Shown here: positions 13,001-24,300 of the stretch, one piece after another | How positions within the stretch are numbered: the stretch's first letter is position 1 | Layout of the letters: every line of letters starts with the position of its first letter | From: Litoditis marina | Taxonomy: Eukaryota; Nematoda; Chromadorea; Rhabditida; Rhabditidae | Length of the DNA stretch: 64,000 nt | Assembly (NCBI GenBank): GCA_964036275.1 | Contig: OZ038440.1 | Span: 5,431,690-5,495,689 of the forward strand | Reading direction: 5' to 3' | The notes under the pieces: generated by a model | Told to the model about the DNA's origin: nothing | Seen by the model: the letters and a program-made list of their open reading frames with translations, nothing else | The model's database searches: none | Translations under genes and position numbers: made by a program

Positions 13001-14080
13001 CGAAATTTGTATGTTTATGGGATGGTGGTCCCAGTAATGGACCGAAATCTCGACGAAACTGTCCGGCCGATGATCACAATGCAAATAACTACGGTGGAAC
13101 TGGCCTATATTCTCTGTCAGGTGGCATTTCATGTTGAAGGTGAGATCACCCTTATTATTTTATATACTTTGTTTCACGCAAACGGCCACACTTACAGTAC
13201 GAAGAAAATTATTAAAAACCTTTTCAAATGAGCATATTCGTTTCTGCTATAAAGTTTTGAGTGTTTGCATCGCGCGGTGTGCGGTACTAGTAAGCACCGG
13301 TAAAAAATATCCAGAATCGTCCGGAAATTATTATCTATCAACATGTTTGAAGGTCAAACTGTTTCAAATTCACAATGTAAGTGTGAACAAGCATGCGGGA
13401 TTGGTTATTTGAAGCCTACATTCGCTGAGACCAAGAAATAGTCACAACTGAACCAAAATAATCGACAAATAGAAATTCCCCCAACATCAATGACTTTTGC
13501 AGGAATTCCTGTCTCGGATGATGCGTTACGGAAGATGACAGAGTTCCGGGACAAAATATCGGATGGTCTCCACGTATACTACAGCCAGTTGTTGAATATT
13601 GCCAACTATGCCGACCGCCTCATTCAACTGATGAGGTTGACTCAGACCGCGGAGGTGGGTGTAGAGTTTACTTTAGAGTTTACTTCTTTCGTAAGGTTGC
13701 CCTAAACCGCCGTGTTTGTAGTTTGATCCCTCTGCTTTTCTGTTGAAATTCGCCAAATACGACATGTATTGAGTACAAACTACAAAAAGTCCATCGTACT
13801 TAGACCGTTTAATGTAATGCAATCACTTTGACTCACACGATTTAATTTTTTCGGAAAACTAGACAAAAAACTCTGGAATACTGTATCTGGATCTATTTTT
13901 CTTTATTTTCATTCTAGTTTCTGATATTCACGAATACCTGCGGAGTATAGAGAAATCTAGAAATCTCCTAGAAATCGTATCAATTGCAATTTCCAGCTCG
14001 CGTACATGGAAAAGAAGAAAATGATGGACTTGGCTCAACTGTTCGATGTTTTGAAGATCGATGCCGAAAGAACACAGTAA
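7070..14080 (+). CDS. Nuclear hormone receptor (nematode-type NR1-like)
   Basis: Exons: 7070-7102, 7305-7399, 7774-7907, 9243-9298, 10007-10102, 10745-10837, 11098-11214, 11854-11949, 12189-12283, 12997-13139, 13503-13654, 13997-14080; total 397 residues. The ATG was chosen because it begins MSESPTDLPSV, joins in phase, and an acceptor (tatgtttcag, ending 7033) lies 36 bases upstream. The DNA-binding domain covers residues 18-79: finger 1 uses C18, C21, C35, C38, with P-box CRACAAFFRR typical of worm receptors; finger 2 uses C54, C61, C71, C74 and ends RYCRYHKCLEAGM. The ligand-binding domain is helical: FLFSMWKDSAFRMAEWYMN, FLIFTNTCGVWKNLE, TTVELAYILCQVAF. It would be a nuclear ligand- or constitutively regulated transcription factor; the ligand and the exact nhr orthologue are unknown. 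Introns contain an SL1-like sequence, a SINE and a stray copy of the exon 8 edge. Confidence 0.88.
7980..8100. mobile_element. AAGGACGATTATGTGG MITE, copy 1
   Basis: A palindromic element of about 120 bases: TIR AAGAAGGACGATTATGTGG at the left and its reverse complement at the right, with a near self-complementary centre. In intron 3 of the receptor gene. Seven other copies or remnants occur in the window. Confidence 0.75.
8255..9145. repeat. Foldback element with cGCAGTAAAcc arms
   Basis: The left arm (about 8265-8365) repeats cGCAGTAAAC units. The right arm (about 9015-9130) repeats the reverse complement gTTTACTGCg, with an extra local palindrome around taccgcggta near 9070. About 650 bases lie between, including the SL1-like sequence. 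Confidence 0.6.
8850..8960 (+). ncRNA. SL1 leader copy: SL RNA gene, pseudogene or retro-copy
   Basis: Bases 8850-8871 are identical to the 22-nt nematode SL1 leader (starts GGTTTAATTACCC, ends AAGTTTGAG), immediately followed by a GT donor (gtactt), as in SL RNA. Downstream, CTTTTC and GGAAAG could pair around GAGAAC, and ATAGGA can pair with TCCTAT around 8920-8945. The rest does not match the SL1 RNA body I know, and no clear Sm site is seen, so a diverged pseudogene or a retro-inserted trans-spliced message is as likely as a working gene. It lies in intron 3 of the receptor gene inside a larger foldback element. Confidence 0.5.
9635..9985. repeat. Two adjacent long palindromes
   Basis: Palindrome 1: 9643-9684 against 9793-9835 (ctactctgaagttgaaaacc pairs with ggttttaacttcagagtag), a stem of about 42 bp. 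Palindrome 2: 9836-9875 against 9945-9982 (agaagatctcggcac pairs with gtgccgggatcttct). In intron 4 of the receptor gene. Confidence 0.7.
10460..10550. repeat. Dispersed repeat with gcactttgtcattg core
   Basis: The block gaggcatcgtgcactttgtc then cattgaacgtttc and gttctgctgtgttta recurs at 39320-39405, 51955-52035 and, inverted, 60560-60660. Probably a MITE family. Confidence 0.5.
12730..12914 (+). mobile_element. tRNA-derived SINE, copy 2
   Basis: Box A-like TAGATCAGTGGTTAGCG at 12828 and a perfect box B GGTTCGATTCC at 12869, with the same 5' extension (tactgtatatctcac) and the same 3' end as copy 1. It lies in intron 9 of the nuclear receptor gene. Confidence 0.7.
13908..13970 (+). pseudogene. 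Stray copy of receptor exon 8 edge
   Basis: ttctagtttctgatattcac then gaatacctgcggagtatag copies the acceptor and first ~45 bases of exon 11854-11949, but has in-frame stops and no donor. It lies in intron 11 of the same gene, 2 kb downstream. Confidence 0.8.
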
Positions 14081-14703
14081 CACTCTTTATTAGCCAAATA
14101 TAACCCAAAACGTATGTGCAAATTTCTAAGAAAACAACGTATATCAACATTCTCAACACACATCATTGGTGTGTAACAAATACTCGAACACAAATCGTGC
14201 AAAAATCCCTGGAGAAGGTGAGGTGAGGCGAAATATTCACAAGATACACGGTGGTCGGTCAGTCGCAGAACCGCGCCTGAAATAGTAATATAGAATACAA
14301 ACAGGAGAGATGTAAACTGTATTCATGACACTATTTTAATATTATAGGGGCTGACAAGAATAGTCTGATCAATGACATTAAACAAGCACATGAGAAAAAG
14401 AAAAATTTGATTGAACAGGCAACTGACCGGTTTTTTAATCTGTCGCGTAGAAGTAGCCAAAGCAGCCTCCTCCGACATCTTTTGTTGGAAGAACTCAGCT
14501 GAAAAATAGATATAGTCTAAAAAACACTCATAAACCTTATACATAAACATGTACTGTTTCATAGTATGTTATTGCTCGACTTCTTAAAACTTCTTCGACT
14601 TCTTAAGTTTTGTTGAATGCTACATTTTAGCAAAGTTCCGCAACTTGAAATAATCAATTTCACAGTAAGGATTCGAAATCAATAACCAATCTGTATATAA
14701 AAT
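14081..14703. other. Convergent intergenic region
   Basis: The 3' ends of the receptor gene (plus) and the integrase-like gene (minus) face each other here. No gene or recognised repeat seen. Confidence 0.5.
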
Positions 14704-15296
14704 CTATAAAATAGACTGACTTCTCGAAATGGACGTGAGCTTCGGTTTGTTGGGACTGAACCTGCGCACGGAGACCAGACGTCGCTCCACTATTTTGCCC
14801 GACGCATCTCGATGGACTAAGGGACCGCCGACGGTTTTCTGAACAGAAGACAATAAAAGCGAAGAATTCGATATCCTATAATCACATATCATACAAGTCA
14901 TCGATATCCTATAATCACATATCATACAAGTCACATACTTTTCCAAATTGAACACACAACATTATTTTGCATGTTAACCTGGGGTCATTGGTTTTTTTTT
15001 GTTCAGGGCACAGCGAAACTGCGAAACGTTGAGACAGCCAGAACGCCTGCAAAGTAGTTCCGTACATCCGCCTACTCACAGAAAAGAGCCTTACTTCGAA
15101 TCCGTAAATTATGTTCTTATTATTAATAATAAAAACTATTGACTCGCCTTATTGGTGGGAGGAGGCAGATTGAGCCGTGGTTTTCCCAGTCCGCCTTGTG
15201 CTGGGGAGGAATCAACAACTGAAGAACATACCATGAATGTAGAAACACATAGCACACAGGGAATAGAAGTATAACGGGAGAATTGAGTAAGTGAGA

Positions 15297-15382
<86 letters not shown>

Positions 15383-18300
15383 ACAAGAGAAAGAGACATA
15401 CGTGAAAGAGAAAGATGGATAGAGAAAAAGAAACGAGAGATAGAGCGCGAGTGAGATATTATAGAGAAAGATAAAGAGATGGTGAAAGAGGGAGAGAGAG
15501 AGAAATAGCTGCTCACCGGAGACAAATTTAACGGAACCAGCGGCGGGCCGCGGTCTGGCTTTATCCGACGATACCATTCTATGCGAAATGGGATCCCGCA
15601 CCAGATGCGAACTCCCCGTGGAAGAGTGCGATTGCAGCGGCGCAGAAGACGTAGAAGGCTGCAATATTTTGATTCAAGTTGATTCTATTGTATTAATAAA
15701 ACTCTATTGAAGTCTTTTTTACAACATAATGCGCTGATTTGGATTGAGACCGTCTGCTATCTCATTGACCTCCGTGCTCTCCTGCTTTTGTGGCTCGCCC
15801 AACCGCGAAGAATTGACGCTAAAGTTCTTGCGGATCTACAGATTTGACTATAAAATTACTATATATACTAAAAAATACTAAAAAATTAATATGGACGGCC
15901 GAACCTCAGTCAAATACTGGCTGTCGTTTCTCGGTTCCGCCTTGCTGCTGACCAGTTTCAGCTTCTCCACCTCCGCTGGTTTTCGTGGCGGCGTGGCGCG
16001 TTTCGTCAGGCTGAGTCGAGTGGAGACAAGGTCCTCCTTTTTCGCCTTCACCAGCTTTCCTTCTCTGAAAAACTTTTACACTAAAAGAACCTAAAAAAAT
16101 CACTAAACTTCATACCTTCGACCACATTGAAAGTCGGCTTGTACCAGAATACCAAAAAAAATCTACAAGACAAGGCACCCTGTTCTGTTCAAAAAGTGTG
16201 GGAGTGATACACATTGCTTTTCATGTTCTGTAATAAAAAATGCAACATGGTGAGCCTTTCCGAAAAACTTAAAATCCACGGAATTTCGATTGTTTACGTC
16301 CAGTCATACATATATTCCTTTCAATATTTACTGTTTTCGGGCGAATTCACTGGAGAACCGGGTCCTTCCCGAACCAAACCGCGAACCGGTCACTGGAGAA
16401 CCGAACCAACTGAACCGAACCGATTTTTGAACCGACCGGTTCTCCAGTGAATGCTTCGAACCGAACCGACATTGATCATGAATTAAACAAGCAAGTCGTA
16501 GACAAGGTAAAATGACTCTATCCCGGTTCGGTTCGAAGCATTCACTGGAGAACCGGTCGGTTCAAAAGTCGGTTCGGTCGGTTCGGTTCGGTTCTCCAGT
16601 GACTGGTTCGCGATTCGGTTCGGGAAGGACCTGGTTCTCCAGTGAATTGGCCCTGTTTTCGTTCACAATGATTGTTAAATTCTGATTGGATCTTGCTCTC
16701 ATCTCAATGATTTTCATTTTTTATTGTCTCGCACGTAAATAAATAAAGGTCTATTCTACATGTAACCAGGTTTTTTGAAAACCTAACCGGTTTTCGGCGA
16801 TCTTTTCATCACGTTACCTCACAGGTAACCTCAAACTAAACTTCGGTTACTGTACAAGCTGACGGAGAAAACCACATTTTGTGTGAGAGAAACAGGTTTT
16901 ACAGGTTTTCATTTTTGCTTACCAACCGGTTACCTCCTGAACCCGGTAAGGTTACCGAAAACCCGGTTAAATAAAAATTCACCATTAATAGAATAAAACG
17001 TACCGAAGTATGAACCGAGGGCTGTCGTCAACCTGGTTGGCAGCACTGCTGCTGGAGGAACCCGGCTTCGGAACAATCGGGACAGAGGTACTGGAAATAC
17101 GAGTAGAATAAATAAACCGCAAATTATATTTTGTACACATCTTTTAAGACCACTAGGACACATAATTTTGTTCCTTTTTAGAAATTAAGAAAAAGTCGGT
17201 TGGAACTTGAATAGTCGAACATTAGGAGAGCAGACTTTATCAGATCTAGAATTTGCCAGTGTAGTAACCGTATGCAGGTATGCACTTAACCGGCACCGTC
17301 GTCAGTTTAGAGAACCGAAGCGTTTGGATGGTTCCACACAATCGTCCTTCTTTAACAATGATACCTTGTGGGCGGGAGGGCGGCTGCTCCGGCAGTCCCG
17401 GGACAACTTCTGCCAATCATCTTGGCGCGGGTTCTCATTCGATTGAACAGCACCAGCGACAGGTTACCACCCATCGGGTCCTCGGGGTCCTGCAAATTTA
17501 TCATATTTATTATATACTATAATACAAGCTCTAGCGTTATTTAGACGTTTCATACTACTTGAGCCGTTGCAAAGGCAAAGTAGAAAGGCAAAGAATGAAA
17601 CGTGAAGAAACATATAAGAGTCTAATTAAGGAACTATCTATCATTTCCCGCCCCCCCCAACCCCGTTCCTTTCTGTTCTACACATCTTTGAAAACAAAAC
17701 ACTATTCAGGACTATATTGTTTGTTTCTTGAACCAAACACTAGAGGAAGCCACGATACATCATTCAAAGGTTCATAAACAGCGGGACATACATATATCAT
17801 ATCTAGAACAGGACATATCAAAACCGTAGAACTGAATAGGGCATCTACTGAAAACAGCCCATACCGGCATATAGATGTTAAAAGCCCGAAATGCCTAGGT
17901 AACATGTCTCCACACACGTGGATTCTAGATTTTCTTTATTTCATTTTTATTTTACCTTTAAATTTTATAACTTATAATTCTATATTACACTCTTCCTGAT
18001 ATGTGCATACTCACAATGACTCCTCCCCCTCCAGTCGGGGCCGTTCCCCGCAGATGAGGCTTCAGGTGGAACACGCAGGTGTCCGGCCTCTGGAACAACA
18101 CACACGTTAGCAGAAATGTGGAATGCTATTGGGAAGAAGATCAAAACTCTTACTGTAAGTGTCTAGGAATCGGGAAACATACTACACTAATCTTGATACT
18201 GTAAGTTCATATGAATAATAGAAACATAACAGCTTCATACTACGAGTGATAAAAGGAAAGGAATGCGACGCTGACCTTTAAACACTAATCGTCACACTGT

Positions 18301-21300
18301 ATCTGTGTATCTGAATAATAGAACAACACCTCCTACTTCTAACTGTAAGTGTATGAGTGATGAAGAGAAAGAAACACACACTAGACTAACCTTCATACAG
18401 CACTTGGCGGCCAGCTTAAACGGGCATTTCTCGTGGCGGAACGAGACGCAGCCGGCCACCCCGCACTGACATCGGCCCTCTGACTCCGACTCGGCCGCCA
18501 GGTCTTCTGACTGGTACTTCGTGGTAGACTTCTGGATGGCTGGAATGGGCCGACATACAGAGAAGAGGAGAAACGATGTTACAGTTCCGAGCGATTCTTT
18601 GAATGCTACTTGATCATATTGATCACATTCTCATAACTGTAATATTCGCAATTCCTCGTGATACAAATACTTTTCTCGGACGGAAAATGATGATTATATT
18701 CACCATTGCATCGGAACTCCCTTTTAACTTTAACATACAACTGTCACAGGAACTTGCGACAACTTAAACACCCGAACATACGACAGTTCGTGTAGATAAA
18801 AGACGAATAAACATTATAACATTTATCATGCTCGTGAGGCATTAACTATCAGACCAGGACACTTCATTCTGAAACGGATCTGCCGAAATAGAGCCCACAT
18901 ACTTGTTATCGAACCAGGTGGTTCGTTTCAGAACCGAACGAAATTTGGGCTGACAATGATAAAATCAACTAATTAATGCCACAGTTTCAACTACGTAAGT
19001 TTATTAGGGGTTGGTTCGATTTCCTGTCGGTTTTAGTACGCAAGTGGTTTGTTTCTTACCAAACCAACTGGTTCGGGAAGAAGTGGTTCGATTTTGGTTC
19101 GGGAAGAGTCGGTTCGAGGAGAAATTTGCCCACATACTTCAACTTCCAACAAACATACCGACACTGCGCAGTCCGGCCAGATAGGGTGTGGAAGCAGTGA
19201 CATCCCAAGGACTGAACCACGATTCCAGACAGTCGAAACCTGAAACAACTCGAATCTCAAAATTTAAACTGCTTTTAAAATCATAACTTTACTGGGATTA
19301 TCGACAGAAATCCAAATTTGTGATGTTTATCTCTCTCCTTATTTCACTGGCTGTCAAGACGATAAAGATCTTGTTTTATTTATAAACATTGTTTACTGAA
19401 TATTTGATTCGTTTCTAACAATGGTGGCATTCTGCTGGTGTATGGCTGGCAGCAACATACGTTTGCTGGTATATGGCGGCCATTTTTCGGGTGATCTCCA
19501 TGAAAAATCATGAGTTTGCTACAAAAATAGGCGAACTTCTCATATAATGGCGAAAAGGTAGCCCGTATTCATGATTTTGTGCCTACAAGGCCAACTTAAC
19601 TGGTGAATGGCTGACAGAACAGAAACATACCATCACCGGGTGCAGGCCAGGCAGACGACTGCATTTCATCCACCGTTTTCGCATCGTCTTGCCAGTACAA
19701 CACCTGAAATATAGTTCAGCAGTGTTGTAGACGTTTTATCTCCTTAATTGTAACCACAACTTCAATGTATATCAAACATAAATTCAAACTAGTGCTAGTA
19801 ACACTAGTGTTTTTGGTAGCTGTATGAACCTAAAACTTGAGATTTCGTTAATAGCCGAATGCACTACAGACTATCCGTCCACGGTTGATAATGTGATGTG
19901 TGAGTGTGATTATGTAGGTCTCTCTACAAAGTAATACACGGCTGAAATTGTTGCCGTAAAAGATTGTTGTGAGGATAATAACAAACAACGTACCTTATAG
20001 AGAAACTCGACATTGGTGGGGTCCACCTGTAGAATGCAACCGCGGTAGTAGCGCGGCACTCCGACCTTCTTCGTTCGCACGAAACGCCAATCGACCATGG
20101 TGTTGCGCACCTAAAACATGACAAAAATAGCCACAAATGTAAACATCGTAAAAGGGTAGCGGTGCTTTAACTATTGTATCAAATAAGAACTAAAACAAGG
20201 TTGCAACGAAATTGTCTCAACCATAGTAAAAAACAGGTTGAGGATAATCGTTCATTTCCCCCACAAACACCCGACTTAGGCTTTAGCTCTATGTGTTAGC
20301 TAAACGACCTATACCAACTTGTAAAAAAGATTACACGTGAATTGGAGGTCCCGTGAGAATAAAAAGATGACAAGAAAGTTCTGTTACCTAGAAACAGTAT
20401 ATAACTCACAAAAACTTTATCTCCGACTTTGAAAAGATATCCTGTGCCGGGCGAATATAGGTTCCCGTCCTCATCGAACACAGGACTGTACTTCATTCGG
20501 GTCAGGCTCTCGATCTGAACGGGAACGGTTTAGTTAATGGAAGGATTGTTACAGCCAAACTCGGAAAAACGAAGTTTGGACTTGATAGACAACTATATTT
20601 CCTCAGCCCTGCCCCTTATTGTGCACTTTTATCGTGACCGAACGAGCACTCCAAGCAAGGTCTCGTACACATAACTATAATGTATAAGCCTATCTCAAAA
20701 TAAAAATTACAGTGAAACAATAAAAACGTTTTGTATAATTATCTTGTTAATGTCATAAAGCTGAGAAATTGATCACTGACCTGTTCGCGATTTCTCTCCA
20801 AAGGAACCGGTGGCTTACTGCCCGAGGTCTTCTTTTCCTCCGTGTTTTCCATGGTCGACGCTTCCATTGGTTCCGCCTGAAGCCGAAAAAACTTATGAAT
20901 ACGCACATTTTGCAGCTACCTACGACAGGAAGTTGGTAACTGAACCATTCTAATTGACAAGTCGCCAGTCCGACTTTAACCACCTCAAACGACCCGAACC
21001 AACAATGCCTCTCACAATAAATTTTTTTATCGTCATTGACATTTCAGAAAAATACGCGGCAACTGTTCTCATAAATCTCCAGGAAACTTTCTGCGCAGCC
21101 GCTATACGGATACGAACCAACCTTGACCCTCATGAGACCCGCAAATGCCTGTGCCTTCCTCCCCCTCTTTCTCTTCGTCTCCTCTCCCTCCTGCTTCACC
21201 ATTAGACCCATTTCATCCGACTGCTTCCCCTCCTTCGTTCCATGGGCTGAAACAGGAAAATTGCAGTTAGTTCTAAGGCTCGGATAATGATGAAATCAAA

Positions 21301-24300
21301 TATCATGAATTTCCATTCAACTAAAACAAACAATAACTGTAACTAAGTATATTCCAAGTTTCAATGCAAATTCAGCTATCCTTCCAAATATAATCGATAG
21401 TACACCAAATTATTCACGAATTCTCAAACAAATGCAATATCTCGTCAAAACCAAACAAATCGATAATTGCTGACCGAAATGCCGGGCTTTCTCGTCCTCC
21501 ACTTCGCCGGCGTCTATCCACGGCGGAATCTCCTCGTTTCGCCAGGGACGACGACCGAACATCACCTGCAACTTGTACAACAAATAGGACCAGATTTCCC
21601 AAAAACACGGAAACTATTTTCTTATAATTTTGTTTGACAAAAGACCAAATTCGTTTAGGTTGTGCAAAAAGAAAGCCCGTTTCTCAAAATTATGACGTCG
21701 ACGTACCTCAAATGCGCTGCGCCTCATGTCCTAGACCTTGGGCCGCTCAAAAACGCTATATGCACGATACGATACCCACATCCGCGTTTTTAGACCAATA
21801 AAGTTTGTTGGCTATTAAGCCAATTGTGCCAGATTATTACAACGTACCTCAAATGCGCTGAGCCTCATGTCATAGACCTTGGCCGGCTTCTGATTCCATT
21901 CGATGATGGCGAAGGGAAGGGCCTCCACCCATCTCTCGCGGGATCCCCGGTCCGACTGGGCACGACGGTAGATGTTCTTCACTAGGCCCGTCGTACAGTC
22001 GGCCTGGAAATAAAGCAGAATAATGATAGTTGGCACATCTTTGAGTCTTTGAGATCATGGGAACGAATATTTATCCTTTTTTTGTTGGATTTTCGGAGGA
22101 AACATCAATATACTCTGTTTCGTACATACCAAGACACCTACAGACCTACAGTACGCCCCTTAACATTGCAGTAAGTATTCTCCGATCCAAAGACTGAGGA
22201 ATGTTATCGAGAACTTCTACAAATCAAAAAATGAGTAAGCGTCTACGACTGTGTTAAACAGAGTTTTAATTCTGTGCAGCTGGACCGGTAGTTGAATTGA
22301 AATGAGATTATAAAATTCTCGAGTATATAATATATAAGTATACACCCCGCTCTTCTAAACAGTAGATCAGAGAATTTATAGAATATGGAATTGGTTACAT
22401 TTAACAAAACTCACCGCGAAACCGACGTTTTTGATGGGAACCTTGAACATGTTCTCAATGTCGTACATGACTTCGATCACCGTTGGGCCCAGAGAGACAC
22501 TGCTCGATCGATAGGCTTCTATAATAAGAAAAACATGAAAAAAAAGGTGTATTTGGTCGAGACCTCAATTTTTGAGTTCCGATGTTGTAAATTCCAAATT
22601 TTTAACCCATTTTTCAAACAAAAACATTTTTGGGAAAAGGTCGGGTGGTGTATGCGTGTTTGTAAGAGACACGTACCGGGTGGTCCGAAGGTGAAATGTG
22701 TTCCAGAGTTATTGATTCTGAAAACTACCTTATTTAAATTTATGTTAGTGTACTTTTATTTCACTGATAAAACTGGATGAAGGTACCGGGTGGTCCGAAG
22801 GTGGTGAACACGTCCATGAGATTGCGTACGATGGGGGTGCTGGGCCTCTCGGTACACTCTGCCAACGCCCTGCCGAACACGTATCCCGAATAGAGATCCG
22901 TCACGAAGAGGGCCTGCACGAAGTAGCGGTCCCCGTATAGGACCTCGTCCATGTCCACTATGTCTATCTGCAAACGCATACTCCAATAGAGTTGGTTAAT
23001 TTTAAGAATCGCACTCGTTTCTCGCTAATTCTGAAAACATTAGTCCATTTTTGATGATGTTTCTCGTGTTTGAAACAATAAACGGTTTACTTTTTGTAAA
23101 ATAGTCAAACCTTACCGGTCTGCGGCAAAAGTTTATATTTTAGAGAGAGAGAGAGGGGAGGAGAGAGATATAGAGAGAGAAAAAGAGAAAGAGAAAGGGG
23201 GGAAGCATACTCACCTGTACATACTGTAACGGCTTGGTGCCAAGGGTGAGTGGAGATCTGGGAAACATGACTCTATTTCCACGCAGAACATCATGACGGG
23301 CAGTCTCTCGTAACTAAATGAAAAACGTTTATTGAACAGTTTCATTTCAATAAGACACGACTCATTGCTATTTTTGAAAACGTTTGGTTAAATCCCAAAC
23401 CTATACATAATCTGCAAATATAGTCTGAACAACTGAATTTATATAACGAGAGGGTTATATAATAAGTCTTTTTTCGTATAATATTCACACCTTATGACGG
23501 CTAAACGTTCAACCAAATGAACGTACCATCTGTTTGTTCGATATTCCGATGAACACCGAGTCGAGGTAGTTGAGAATGTCCGCCTGCGAATGGGAGGGCG
23601 CCATCTTCGAATAGCAGTTACGCCAGATCTGAGAAAAAATCGACTTCTTCTAAATTGTAAACAGTTGGACACTCGTGTTCAATGAAATACTCAATTCCAT
23701 TATTTAAAAATAGCGAAAACGTCCAGTTTCTGCACCAAAACAACTATTGACAGCCACGTATCGTAGAAGAAAACTGAAGTGCTTTTATAGATGTCGAGAA
23801 TGATAATTTAAGATCCATTTCAGAGTCTGCACGGCATACACAGCAAAAACAGAGAAGTGCGACGAAAACCCAGACGTATACGTGTACGAGCATTCTCTCC
23901 CCCGAGAGGCATCGTGAACCATTGTGCAACATTTGTATTGTTCTATTTTTGCAGAATACTTCTGCTACAGTATCACAGCAATTCGTATCGTTCACTTTTT
24001 GCTGATATCGAGGTCGAACCAAACACAACTCACACATTTGTTGGTTCCCCCACTTTTTACTAATTCTAATTTCATTCATTTTAAATATGATTGTTAACAA
24101 GATCATATCGAACCCCACATGAAACTCTTATGTGCCCGTCCATGAGTCCCGCCACGTCATTGTAATCAACAAAAATAAACTAATCCAACACGTACCTCGT
24201 TGACCTCTCCCCAGGGATGACCAAAGTAGGTACGCGGACAACTTTTTCAGGGGGGGGGGGGGGGTCGTTTTCGGCCCAACATTCGGGAAAATAATAGAAT

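Noticed and set aside
14863..14940. 34-bp direct duplication (tcgatatcctataatcacat) as a regulatory site
   Set aside because: A simple two-copy tandem duplication upstream of the last exon acceptor; nothing points to function.
15136..15664. Leu-Ser-rich ORFs of 129-150 codons on the minus strand
   Set aside because: Made by the (GA)n microsatellite. Only the flanking parts (15517-15658 and 15147-15218) are exons, in phase with the integrase-like gene.
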